Shown here: positions 44,399 through 53,972 of the stretch, piece after piece | Position numbering within the stretch: the first letter of the stretch is position 1 | Layout: every line of letters begins with the position of its first letter | NCBI GenBank assembly: GCA_965205365.1 | Contig: CBDBGT010000005.1 | Location: forward strand, 62,001 to 126,000 | Direction: 5' to 3' | Length of the DNA: 64,000 nt | DNA from: JALZUR01 sp965205365 | Lineage (GTDB): Bacteria; Bdellovibrionota; Bdellovibrionia; Bdellovibrionales; UBA1609 | Notes under the pieces: model-generated | Told to the model about the DNA's origin: nothing | Databases searched by the model: none | The model's input: only the letters and a program-made list of their open reading frames with translations | Program-made: the position numbers and the translations under genes

Positions 44399-47003
44399 TT
44401 TTGGTCCCTGCGGATCAACACCCCCTGATAACTGACTTTGATGCCAATCCTTCACCCAAACCCCCATATTACCATTAATGTCATAAATGGGTTTGCCCAT
44501 ATAAAAAACAGGCTTTTTTGAACCTACAGGCTCTGGAGCATTAGATTCATAAACAGCATACTGGCTTGAATCACTTTCCTTGTTACCAAAAGAATACTTA
44601 CCTTTTGCCACTCCTCCTTTTTGTACCACAAAATCCCATTGGGCTTCTGTAGGAAGATCATACACTTTACCCTTTTTATGCCCCGGAAAATAGGTTTCTA
44701 AAGTTTGTTGTATAAGGGGATCTCCTTTTTGGGAAAGCTCATTTAAGCCCTTTATCCATAGACTAACATCTATAAAAGAAACATCTGCTATTGGAAGATT
44801 TTCATCTTTGGAGGTAGAGGTAATACCTTTCATAAGGTCTTTATACTCAATTTGCCTACCGTTATTTTGTATATTCTGATTTGCTATTAACTCAGCAATC
44901 TGTTTATAAGTGTCTTTTGTTATATGCGTAGACATAAACTCAAAAGGATTAGAAATTGTTGTAAACACACTCAAATCTTTTTCTCCCATTTTAAATGAAC
45001 CCGGCTCAATCCTTACAAAATCTATAATAGGAGTTCCTTCTGAATAATCTTCTGTTTTTTGATTTGCATTACGTTCTTTGATTTCAATTGGACGTACCTG
45101 AATATCAAGTCTTGCCCGGCCAATGGCATTAGCAATCTCGACTTCACCACTAAGCATTAATTGCTCTATCTCGTTAAAACCTAGCTTGTTTTTAACACTC
45201 AAATCAAAATCACGGTTTTGAGTTAGCCAGTCAATTAGCTCAGATTGTTTATAATAAGCCGCTAACTGCATAGCTGAAACATCACTTTCGTTTCTATAAT
45301 TGATTGAGATTAAACCTGTTTGGGTAAGGTCTTGGAGTTTTGATCGATCTCCTTTTTCAATAGATTTCGACCATTTATTGCTTAACTCTAGGGCAAAACT
45401 TCTTTTTCTTGCGTCAGACGATCTGTGCCAACCCATAATTTGATTTCTTACCCCTTCAAATTGAGATTTTAAATAAGAATAGGACTGAAGGTTTTCAGCA
45501 TTTAAAATTATCTCAAAAATGGCTTGCTCTTTAAGCTGGGCTGAGGAAGAAGAGCTTGTCACAACTCTTTCTAGAAGCGTGAGAAATTCATTACGACTTA
45601 AAATACTATTTGTATCTAAAATCTTCAAAATAGGCCCCACAACCTCTATAAACTTTAAAACACCTGCCGAATCAGGACTGTCTTTTAGAGGCTCTACCTT
45701 AGAATACACATTTCTTGAGACACTTTTGATCGTCTCTTCAGACAAAAGCTTTGAAACGCTGCTATCTTGAAAAGCTCTCAATACATGTATCAGCTTCTTG
45801 TAATCGTTTGCAGATTTTGAGTTCATTAATTTTTCAAGTTCTTCATTAATACGAGAAACGTTTAGTCTTCTCCTTAGTTTTTCCAATAACGCCAAATCAG
45901 TTTTATCTACCTGAAAATCCTTAGATGTTCCTGCAAGATTAATCAAATCATTGATGCCAAAGTTGAGTGATTCTTGGATGACTCTTAAGGCTTTTTTATT
46001 ATGAAAAATTACCAAATTCCCATTTTGAATAAACTCAGTTCCCTCACGTGCCATCGGGTCCACATTAAACCGTATGGTCAGCCCTGTACCTTTCGCACCT
46101 GCCTTGCCTATCTGAGTGTAAAATCCATCACCATGGAACGCAGCTTCACCAACAGCATTTTTTCGTGATATAAGTACATTGGGCTCCCCACTGTGAGATC
46201 TAGTTATAGACTCATAAGCCAAAAAATCACTCGTCTCATGGGCCACAATATCCACACCTAACTCTTTGGCTGTTTTGCCTGCACCCTGTCCTACTTCTTT
46301 TGATCTTAGAGGTTCTTTGTTCAACCACCATGCAAAAGATCCCTGATCGTTTTTATCCCCCATCTGGGTGAGCTTTTGCCTAAGACCAAGACTGTCTAGC
46401 TTGTTCATAGCATATTCAATGTTCACGGCATGCATAATAAGCTTTTGAGCTGTTTGTTGTAACTTTCTCTGGGCCACTTGATTCATGAGTTTAGAGGGGT
46501 TAAAACGATCAATGATGTCCTTTAGCTTTTTTTCTGCATTTTTAGAAATCTTAAGCTCATACTGGAAGGCCTTTACTAAAAGCCTTAGGACTGAAATAAT
46601 TTCCGGGTTCTCCCCCTTGGCCGCTCTTGAAGTTGTAAAATGCTCTGAACTTCTAAAGTAAGAGATCTCATTATTTAAAGTATCTCGCAAAAAAGTGCTT
46701 TCTTTGTTATCCCAGTTCTTTAAATCTCTAATAACTGGTTCTGAATTCTTTGTTATTTCTACCATGCCTAAAGAGTTAGAATCAGTGTTCTGATTATTAA
46801 AATCTTTATCATTTAAAAGAGCTTCTTTATAGCCTATTTGTCCTGGCTCACCCATTCTATGCTCTAAAGACCTCACTTCCCAGCCTGTTTTAGAGCCTAG
46901 AAAATGAGGGTATTTCTCAGCGATGATCTGCTGAAACTGCCTAGCAATATCAGGTGTAGCATCCACAACGATGTCTAAATCCTGCGTGCTTCTAAAAATA
47001 TTA
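44261..47003 (-). pseudogene. Multidomain exported protein with FGE/C-type-lectin C-terminus: C-terminal part, cut by IS982
   Basis: This holds ~913 codons of a gene whose first 127 codons are at 48061-48442; the joined frame gives 1,039 aa. After the insertion the protein continues a nucleotidyltransferase-like motif (STQDLDIVVDATPDIA). A helical region follows, then a block weakly reminiscent of ADP-ribosyltransferase-like folds (HETSDFLAYESITRS, then HGDGFYTQIG). An ankyrin-like stretch (DVSAMQLAAYYKQSELIDWL) leads to an FGE-sulfatase domain (RIEPGSFKMGEKDL, DLPTEAQWDFVVQ, RVIRGGSWN, GFRLVRTAH). FGE catalytic Cys residues are absent, so it is a binding fold. Domain calls before the FGE part are tentative. 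Confidence 0.7.
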
Positions 47004-48060
47004 ACCTGAGTTCGGCGATCTAAGCTACTATCAGAGCGGTGTTTATCAATTTTTGTTCTTCTGCGCTCCAGTTGATTCTTGGTTTTTTTTCTTGAAATGT
47101 ATACGCTACAAGCCCTGCAATTATATTAACCATGGCGTTTGTAGGACTACGGTGTCTAGAGTGCTCTACTTGAGAAATATTTTTAAGCTGATCATTTATG
47201 GTCTCAATAACTGAGCGCTTTCGTAAAAGAATTTTATCCTCCATTTCCATCAACCTATTCTTCATGCCTTTTCTGACGGAAGTGATCAGTTTGACCCCAT
47301 TTTCAAAAAGCTCATTAAATAACTTTTTTGAAATATAACCTTTATCAGCAAACAGCTTTCCCCATAAACCCTCTGCCAACTTAGGAACAGGTTTTCTGTC
47401 ATCAACATTGCCAGCTGTAATCTGTGCAGATAACAAATGGCCAAACTCATTGGTGACAATGTGAAGTTTAAATCCAAAAAACCAACCCATTGTAGACTTT
47501 CCAACTGCAGCTATGTCTTTGAAAACTTTATTCCTTTTAATGCGTTTATTTCTACATACTCTCAGAGGTGTAGAGTCGATAAAATTGATTCCTGTTGACT
47601 TTACAAACCGTGATTTTAAAAAAGAACAAAGAGGTATGAGTGCTGAGGGGATAAGCTCTACAAATCTTGTGTAGCTTACCAAATAAGGGAAGTCCCCTTT
47701 GTGATAAGCTCTCAAGTGTAGATAGAATTGCTTGAAGGTTCTAAATCCACATGGGTGAAATAGAATTAAAATTGATATAACTTCACTTATTGCTAGATTT
47801 GAGGGCGTACCTCTAAAAGGCTTTCGATTTTCTAAGGCTTGTTTTTTATAAACATTTTCATAATGCATACAAAAATCATCGACAGCGCAAAAAACAGTGG
47901 TAAGCTTATCTTGAGTCATAAAATTCCTTTTTAAAATTGCCGTCATTGGCGTTTTTGTTTGAACTAAGGATTTTATGGCTTTTTTTGTTTTCTGGGATTG
48001 CAAGGGGCGTCAAAAACTTTAAACACTTATTTTATAAAGAATGTAACGCCGAACTCAGGT
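47004..48060 (-). mobile_element. IS982-family insertion sequence inside the multidomain gene
   Basis: A 1,057-bp element with 14-bp inverted repeats ACCTGAGTTCGGCG at both ends. It is flanked by the 5-bp target duplication TATTA (46999-47003, 48061-48065). Removing the element and one duplication restores the host frame (codons ACT AAT ATT TTT AGA). It is a different member from the elements at 32-34 kb, although its ends share the GAGTTCG core. Confidence 0.9.
47020..47919 (-). CDS. IS982-family transposase
   Basis: A 299-aa DDE transposase. The start MTQDKL at 47919 has AAGGA five to six bases upstream; a longer in-frame start at 48003 is possible. Motifs: GINFIDSTPLRVCRNKRI (D1), KLFADKGYISKKLF (D2) and RSVIETINDQLKN (E), with VGKSTMGWFFGFKLHIV. 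It appears intact, and its stop lies 16 bp from the element's left end. Confidence 0.92.
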   Translation of the reverse strand: MTQDKLTTVFCAVDDFCMHYENVYKKQALENRKPFRGTPSNLAISEVISILILFHPCGFRTFKQFYLHLRAYHKGDFPYLVSYTRFVELIPSALIPLCSFLKSRFVKSTGINFIDSTPLRVCRNKRIKRNKVFKDIAAVGKSTMGWFFGFKLHIVTNEFGHLLSAQITAGNVDDRKPVPKLAEGLWGKLFADKGYISKKLFNELFENGVKLITSVRKGMKNRLMEMEDKILLRKRSVIETINDQLKNISQVEHSRHRSPTNAMVNIIAGLVAYTFQEKKPRINWSAEEQKLINTALIVA

Positions 48061-48442
48061 TATTAGTAAAATCCCAGTCGAAACGATCTTTTTGGAGTTT
48101 CATAAGACCTTTTTCTCTGGCCAAAGACCACTTGGCATAATGTAAAAAACTCGATGCAGTTCCACCAAACAACCAAACTCTAACCCCTAAACGCTCAGCC
48201 TCGAGACGAAGATACTCAAACTCTGGAGTTTTCATCAAATTAATAGAAACATAATCTACTAATTCACTCTGAGAGATTTGGCTTGTTAATTGGGAGCTTT
48301 GCTTAATCCCTGATTTAAGCTTATGGGAATCAGAGAGTAGATCAGCACAAGTATTCCCATAAGAAGTTGATGAATAAACAAACAACCCCAGCAGCAGTGC
48401 AACTTGAAAAGAGGACTTTAACCTTTTTCTGTATATATGCAT
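48061..48442 (-). pseudogene. Multidomain exported protein: N-terminal part (signal peptide and start of nucleotidyltransferase-like domain)
   Basis: ATG 48442 with TTAGGAGTAT upstream opens a signal peptide (QVALLLGLFVYSSTSYG), then NTCADLLSDSHKLKSG, similar in style to the ARLCADILLNSNN start of the 56.8-kb protein. The final segment VRVWLFGGTASSFLHYAKW looks like the first motif (GG with hydrophobic strand) of a nucleotidyltransferase fold, followed by DRFDWDFTN where IS982 is inserted. Translation today would end shortly inside the element. The reconstructed protein is described at 44261-47003. Confidence 0.75.
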
Positions 48443-48464
48443 ATTCTAAATACTCCTAATTTCT

Positions 48465-48668
48465 TTAAAGCAATTGCCTACATGCACGACTTGCATTAAC
48501 CACTTTATCTGAGCCTAGACCTTGTACAAAGCGAGGTAAACTTCCCCTTTGATCCTCAACTATGTCTCGAATTTCATTAAAACGACTCTTTACTATATTA
48601 CCCTGACTTCGACACAACACGGCGCATAAAGCTAATAAAATCAAGTGCTTAGATTTTGCTGGGGTCAC
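48465..48668 (-). CDS. Small secreted-like protein upstream of the multidomain gene, probably 5'-truncated
   Basis: A 67-codon frame, 22 bp upstream of the multidomain gene and on the same strand. It starts with a hydrophobic stretch (KHLILLALCAVLCRS) and ends VNASRACRQLL. Its GTG start lies in the 15-bp repeat GGGGTCACTACATTT that joins it to an IS1634 fragment, and no ribosome site is visible. The true 5' end has probably been lost. It could be the remains of an operon partner of the large protein; no family is recognised. Confidence 0.4.
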   Translation of the reverse strand: MTPAKSKHLILLALCAVLCRSQGNIVKSRFNEIRDIVEDQRGSLPRFVQGLGSDKVVNASRACRQLL

Positions 48669-49213
48669 TACATTTGCTCTTTAACTAGGTGAATACAGTC
48701 CTTTCCCTTAAGGTTTAAAACTTGGTAAATTTTCTTTAAAACAGGAGTAGTCTTAGATACAAGCTCATAAAATCGCCCCGTACTAGAGTCTTTTAAAACA
48801 CTGTACTCATCTCTATTTAACTCCTCTTTAAGATCTAAAAAACTAAACTCTAATTGGTTTTCCTTAATAAGCTTATTTACTCTACAAACAATTGCATATG
48901 CTAGAAAACAAATTCCAATATGAGCCTTAATCCTCTCAGACTTCCAATGAAAAATAGGTCGCATCTTTAAATCTGTCTTATTTATTCTAAACGCTTGTTC
49001 TATTTTCCACAGCCCTCTATAACGCTCTAAAACTTCAGCTGCAGACTTGTCTTCAAGATTTGTAATGACACCATGAAAACCATCCCACTGAGCGTCTCTA
49101 CTAATCTTACACTTATCAACCTCTACATCCCCCTTAAAAGACTTAAGGTACTTTTTCGTTCCATAATTAGTTATTAGCCTAAAAATACTTGTAAAGAAAA
49201 AAAAAGGGGTCAC
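48668..49213 (-). pseudogene. IS1634-family transposase C-terminal fragment
   Basis: The frame encodes SRDAQWDGFHGVITNL, ERYRGLWKIEQAFRINKTDL and HWKSERIKAHIGICFLAYAI, the C-terminal DDE/YREK region of IS1634-type (IS4 superfamily) transposases. The N-terminal half is missing. The fragment is bounded by two direct copies of GGGGTCACTACATTT (48661-48675 and 49206-49220). Confidence 0.75.
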
Positions 49214-49301
49214 TACATTTCGAGTTTTAGACTTTTTAACCTTCTCTGGTGCGTATATTTAAACTCAAGAGGGGTTTTTTAACAGGAGTGTCGAAGTCAG
49301 G

Positions 49302-49606
49302 AGATAATGAAGGCCATGGTCATATAGTTTCGGTGACTTGTTAGGGTTTAACTTAAATAAATAGCTCTGAAGAAGAAACTGCTTGTAGTTTTTTTTCTAT
49401 AGGGTGAGGCCAAAAACTTTTACAGCTAGAAAGTAAATAAAAATTAGGAAGAATTTTTAAATAACCTTCTTTTACAGCAGGGTTAAAAGAACTCACAGCA
49501 GCTTTATGTAAAGAAATTTTTTCTTTAGTTTTTTTCTTCAGTTCCTTAGTAAAAGCACTCGGTAAAACCTTATACATGGATTTTTTCAAAGTTTTTAAAT
49601 GCTTTT
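49302..49606. repeat. Right copy of the perfect 305-bp direct repeat (DR-R)
   Basis: Identical to 43870-44174. Its first 43 bp repeat the tail of the Tat lipoprotein gene without the rest of that gene. The remainder is the genuine 3' part of the FAD oxidoreductase gene. The repeat begins immediately after GTGTCGAAGTCAGG (49288-49301), whose inverted copy is at 48602-48615. Confidence 0.9.
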
Positions 49607-50375
49607 GTATAAAGTTATAGTCACTAGAAAGAATACTTTCATAAAAACTGATAAAAGTCATTTGAGAGTTTGAAAGCGCACACCCCATCCAAGGAGCTTG
49701 TTCTTCACCCATAAAGATAAATTTATTATTTTGAAAATCACCAAGTTTTTCTTTAGCAATGTTAAACTTCACAGTAATTCCATCAAAATCTTTTGATTTT
49801 TTAATTTTTTGGCGGAAAAGACTAAATTTCTCTTCTTTAGGTAAAATATCATTTAACTCTTGCACAGGAGCTGCCCAAATAATATGTTCAGCTTGAACAT
49901 GGTTTTTTCCGTTCACTTCAAATAAATTATAATCAGATTCTTTAGATGTTTTAAAAACAGCTGTAATTTGACTGTATAAAAAAATATTTTTCAGATTTTG
50001 AGATGAAAAAATATTTTTTTTAATCCCTGTTACAATTTGAGTTTCATTAGATACAAAAGTATCAATAACATCTGGTGTAGAAATCTTTTGATCTTTAAAC
50101 CCTTTAAAAGGTATAAGCCCCGTTTTTCCATTACATAGGGTTTTTAAAAATCCAGTATCATATTCAAAACAGTTTAAAATTTTTTTTTGTGTCCAAATTA
50201 AAGACTCAAGAGAAAAGTTTTTCTCTTGAGTTTCACACATTAAAGAACCACCAAGTTCACCAGAGCTTTCAATAAGAATGGAGTCTTTACCTTGAGTTTG
50301 AAGTTTTTCAAAAATACTCAAACCCACAAGTCCTCCACCTACTACCAAATATTCAACTTTTTTAGGAACTTTCAT
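49353..50375 (-). CDS. FAD/NAD(P)-binding oxidoreductase, protoporphyrinogen-oxidase-like
   Basis: A 340-aa flavoprotein-like enzyme. The dinucleotide-binding motif VVGGGLVGLSIFEKL is at the N-terminus, with ELGGSLM next, and a C-terminal amine-oxidase-like segment includes GYLKILPNFYLLSSCKSF. It resembles short HemG/PPO-like or UDP-galactopyranose-mutase-like oxidoreductases; the exact substrate cannot be told. Its C-terminal 85 codons are duplicated at 43921-44174. It follows priA by 13 bp and is probably co-transcribed with it. Confidence 0.65.
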   Translation of the reverse strand: MKVPKKVEYLVVGGGLVGLSIFEKLQTQGKDSILIESSGELGGSLMCETQEKNFSLESLIWTQKKILNCFEYDTGFLKTLCNGKTGLIPFKGFKDQKISTPDVIDTFVSNETQIVTGIKKNIFSSQNLKNIFLYSQITAVFKTSKESDYNLFEVNGKNHVQAEHIIWAAPVQELNDILPKEEKFSLFRQKIKKSKDFDGITVKFNIAKEKLGDFQNNKFIFMGEEQAPWMGCALSNSQMTFISFYESILSSDYNFIQKHLKTLKKSMYKVLPSAFTKELKKKTKEKISLHKAAVSSFNPAVKEGYLKILPNFYLLSSCKSFWPHPIEKKLQAVSSSELFI

Positions 50376-50388
50376 AACTTTAATAAGA

Positions 50389-52350
50389 TTACATCAGATC
50401 AACAGGGTCAACATTTATACTTATTTTAGACTGTGGTGGTAATTTGCCCAAAGCCTTAACAACCTTTTGTACAAACTGCTGATGCTTTAAACCTTGTGAA
50501 AATTTTAAAATTACCTGAAAGCGATATTCATTACGTATTTTTCGCATAGGAGCTGGACAAGGACCTAAAACACTCAACTCTAAAAATTCAGGCCAAGCTG
50601 TTTTAAGTTGATTACTAAACTTAGCAAGTCTTGCCGCTAATAATTCTCCAGTTTTTTCAGATTTTGATCTGATTAAAAAAGCAGTCATTTTAGTAAACGG
50701 AGGATAATTAAAAGCTTGTCTTATTTTAAGCTGCTCGAAAGCAAAACTTTCAAAGTTTTTTTCATTTAAATTTTCAAAAATTTTATGTTCAGGGGATCTT
50801 GTTTGAATAATAACCTGAGCATTTTGTCCTTTTCTTCTACCCACTCGCCCAATAACTTGTAAAATCTGTTGTAGACTTTTTTCACAAGATCTAAAATCTG
50901 GAAAAGAAAGTCCTTGATCAGCATCTAAAACCCCCATGAGAGTTAAGTTTGTAAAATCTAAACCTTTTGCTATCATTTGAGTTCCAATAATAATATCAAA
51001 TTTATGATCCTCAATATCTTTAATAGCCCTTGAAAGCTGATTTTTTGTATGAATCTCATCACGATCAAATTTTAAAATCCGAACATTTGGAAAAATAGTG
51101 CTTAAATCACTAAAAACCTGTTCAGTTCCAAGCCCAATTCTTTGAATTTTTTCATCATTACATTGAAGACAGCGAGTAGGAACCCTTTCACCATATCCAC
51201 AATAATGACAGTAAAGATCTTTTTTATTATGTAAGGTTAAAGACACATCACAGTTTAAACACTTAAAACCACAACCACAAGAATAACACTGTATACAAGA
51301 GGCCCAACCTCGACGATTTAAAAACAACGCCACTTGCTTTTTTCTAGACAAATGACTTTCAATACCACTTTTTAATTCTTTACTTAGCCAAAAAGGATTG
51401 TTTTTTTCTTTTGTCATATCCACAACCTTAGGTACGGAGGCTTGCTGATCAAAGACTTTCTCCTTAAGGCGAATATATGAGTACTTACCTTTTTTAACAT
51501 TATTAAAACTTTCAAGGCTTGGTGTGGCTGACCCTAAAACAATAGGAATATTTTTAATACGCGCTAATTTTAGGGCCGCATCTCTTGCGTGATATAAAAA
51601 TTTTTCCTCCTGTTTAAAACTTGATTCATGCTCTTCATCTAAAACAATCAACCCAATATTTTTAGAGGGACAAAAAAGTGCTGAGCGAGGACCCATTAAA
51701 ATCTTTGTTTTTCCCTCAATAAAATCATACCAAGCATTGGTTTTTTGCCTTAAAGTAAGTTGACTGTGGTAAACAGAAATCAAATCACCAAAGCGCTCTA
51801 TAAATCGTTTTTCAAGCTGTGGGGTTAGTGATATTTCAGGAAGTAAGAAAAGCCCTTGTTTATCTTGTTTTACAATAACCTCTCCAAAAAGTTCCATATA
51901 AATTTCTGTTTTACCAGAGCCAGTCACACCATGAAGAAGATGAGCTTTAAAATCATTAAGCGGTTTTATTTTATTTAAAGCACTTTGCTGAACGGTTGTT
52001 AATGTTGCAATTTTTGTTGAACTAAGTGCTTTAAAAGCCTTACGCTTTTCTTTTCTTGGAAGTGGGGGGAAAGTAGAATTTATCACTAGACCCATGGGGT
52101 AGCAATAGTATTGAGCTATCCATTTTAACCACTCTAAGTGGTGAAAATTTAAAATAAGACGATACTCGTTAAAAACAGTAATCTCTTTGGTTTTAAAATC
52201 AGGTTTTTTAGATTTAGCAACAACAACCCCTGTGGTGTTTTTCTTCCTCAAAGGTATGGTAACTCGCTCTCCAATATTAAGCTCCTTTGCACAACTGTAG
52301 GTTAACGGAGTAGATAAGGGAGCAGGAATGGCAATTTCATAGTAATACAC
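50389..52350 (-). CDS. priA: Primosomal protein N' (PriA helicase)
   Basis: A ~653-aa (up to 690-aa) superfamily 2 helicase that restarts collapsed replication forks. Walker A is HGVTGSGKTEIYME, the DEAH-type box IVLDEEHESSFKQEE, and the zinc-binding insert has paired cysteines in CIQCYSCGCGFKCLNC and YCHYCGYG...CLQC. Motif QVIGRVGRRKGQ is also present. I prefer GTG 52350, where the conserved N-terminal VYYYEIAIPAPL begins; an ORF extending to 52461 would overlap the divergent gene. Confidence 0.93.
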   Translation of the reverse strand: MYYYEIAIPAPLSTPLTYSCAKELNIGERVTIPLRKKNTTGVVVAKSKKPDFKTKEITVFNEYRLILNFHHLEWLKWIAQYYCYPMGLVINSTFPPLPRKEKRKAFKALSSTKIATLTTVQQSALNKIKPLNDFKAHLLHGVTGSGKTEIYMELFGEVIVKQDKQGLFLLPEISLTPQLEKRFIERFGDLISVYHSQLTLRQKTNAWYDFIEGKTKILMGPRSALFCPSKNIGLIVLDEEHESSFKQEEKFLYHARDAALKLARIKNIPIVLGSATPSLESFNNVKKGKYSYIRLKEKVFDQQASVPKVVDMTKEKNNPFWLSKELKSGIESHLSRKKQVALFLNRRGWASCIQCYSCGCGFKCLNCDVSLTLHNKKDLYCHYCGYGERVPTRCLQCNDEKIQRIGLGTEQVFSDLSTIFPNVRILKFDRDEIHTKNQLSRAIKDIEDHKFDIIIGTQMIAKGLDFTNLTLMGVLDADQGLSFPDFRSCEKSLQQILQVIGRVGRRKGQNAQVIIQTRSPEHKIFENLNEKNFESFAFEQLKIRQAFNYPPFTKMTAFLIRSKSEKTGELLAARLAKFSNQLKTAWPEFLELSVLGPCPAPMRKIRNEYRFQVILKFSQGLKHQQFVQKVVKALGKLPPQSKISINVDPVDLM

Positions 52351-52442
52351 CAGACCACTATAAGCTCTTGTTTCAATTTGAGACAAGAAATGACTATTTT
52401 TTTTTAAAGTCAGCTTCATTTGAAACCGATCTAATACGTGAA

Positions 52443-53930
52443 ATGAGTATAAAATCATCAACGCTTCTATTTAAAAAACAAATATCAATATTAGCGCTTT
52501 TTGCGCTTATGTTTTTATTCCAAAACTGTGGGACTTCAGAAGACAGTATTTCAGCTGCGTTAATTAACTATGAACAGGGTCAAGCAGATAAGTTACAGTT
52601 TGCATTTGATGCCACCATTGATCACATAGGTTATATGAGTTGTGATGGTGCTCTTCAACCACAATCACCATACTTTACTTTTAAAGCAGGGGCATACAAT
52701 AGCGGTGAAGGTTTAAAATTTAGAGATAATTTTATGTCTTCAGTAAGTGAATTATATGACAACAAAGAAAAACTTTTATCTTATCTTGCAAGGTCAAGAA
52801 GAAATGTCGGCGCTGGAGTCATTCTGTCTCTTCGTGAATCAGGGGAATTTAGAGGACCTTTACTATCACAAGATGGCAGCATAAACGATTTTGTCACCCC
52901 AATGCTTTGGAATCTTGGAGAAAATCTACAGCTAGCAAACACTAGACTTTCATCATTGCTTTATGATAACCCTCAAGGTGTTAACTACTTATCAGGTTTT
53001 AATGGGGTTTTTCAAAAATCCTTTGAAGGCGACATATACTTTAGCGAAAGTTCATTTGTACGCTCTACCTTAGAAGGGTCTGGTTACTTAACACTTACAT
53101 TTGCAGTAAATGACCCAGCAGATAGTGGATCAAAAGCAAGATCACCACATGATGAAACAGGAATAAATCCAGCTGCAAACTCTTCTGTTTTTGGAAAAGG
53201 CTATAAAATGAATTTTGCACAGCTTAATCCAATAAGAATCAACTCCCCTAGGGTTGTGCTTACTGACGTAACAGGTTTTGATTTAGAAAATGAGTCAAGC
53301 CTTAGTGAAGAATGGGTGTGCCCTCCAAATGAACGCTATATTATTATAAGAAATACTGCCGATGCTACACGTAGGTTTGATGGCGCCCCAGAATTCAAAA
53401 TCAATGGAAGTGCAAACAACCCTTGGAATGCAGATTATGAGGATGGAGGGCGAGGCGTAGGTGGTTACTATATGGAGCGTATATCTACAGATTTAGATGA
53501 TAAAGACAACGATGGTGATAAAACAGAGTTAATAAAATTTAAACATAAGGTTTTATGCCCAACAATCCCCGATGAAATGCTTAGTGGCCAAGCAGAACAT
53601 ACAGACCCCTCATGGAAAAGAATAAGAAACCTTTTAAGCCCCGATGAATGGTACGTATATAGAGGAGACAGATACAACTGTATAGTTCCCAAAAAAAACA
53701 ATGGCTCTTGCTATGGAAGACTTGAACAGTCTTCTAGTGAAAGCACTCTTCTTCAATATTTTACAGACGAGGATTTTGTTGATCAACAACTAGAGGATGA
53801 GCGGGTTTTTCAAAGCGATAGAAGCAACCCAAAGCCAATTAGACCCATTGTAATAGATTGTGAGGCTAGCACAGGTTTAGCATCAGCACGTGTTTGCCCC
53901 CATGTTTTATCAGTTTGTTATAAAGAATAA
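52443..53930 (+). CDS. Large hypothetical lipoprotein
   Basis: A 495-aa exported protein. From ATG 52443 the N-terminus is MSIKSSTLLFKKQ followed by a hydrophobic stretch and the lipobox LFQNC (Cys28). The mature part is probably beta-rich and contains ten or so Cys, for example ESLS...EEWVCPPNER and KVLCPTIPDE, and a C-terminal ASTGLASARVCPHVLSVCYK. It is divergent from priA. The next gene (outer-membrane-like) starts 42 bp downstream, so the pair may form an operon. No known family is recognised. Confidence 0.7.
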   Translation: MSIKSSTLLFKKQISILALFALMFLFQNCGTSEDSISAALINYEQGQADKLQFAFDATIDHIGYMSCDGALQPQSPYFTFKAGAYNSGEGLKFRDNFMSSVSELYDNKEKLLSYLARSRRNVGAGVILSLRESGEFRGPLLSQDGSINDFVTPMLWNLGENLQLANTRLSSLLYDNPQGVNYLSGFNGVFQKSFEGDIYFSESSFVRSTLEGSGYLTLTFAVNDPADSGSKARSPHDETGINPAANSSVFGKGYKMNFAQLNPIRINSPRVVLTDVTGFDLENESSLSEEWVCPPNERYIIIRNTADATRRFDGAPEFKINGSANNPWNADYEDGGRGVGGYYMERISTDLDDKDNDGDKTELIKFKHKVLCPTIPDEMLSGQAEHTDPSWKRIRNLLSPDEWYVYRGDRYNCIVPKKNNGSCYGRLEQSSSESTLLQYFTDEDFVDQQLEDERVFQSDRSNPKPIRPIVIDCEASTGLASARVCPHVLSVCYKE

Positions 53931-53972
53931 ACTTAATTTGCGAAAAAATATAATAAACGATAGGTTTTAAGA

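Noticed and set aside
44167..44478. Open plus-strand frame covering variable region A (103 codons)
   Set aside because: It is the antisense shadow of the GC-rich variable region; the minus strand has the FGE-domain motifs and matches the 57.9-kb copy.
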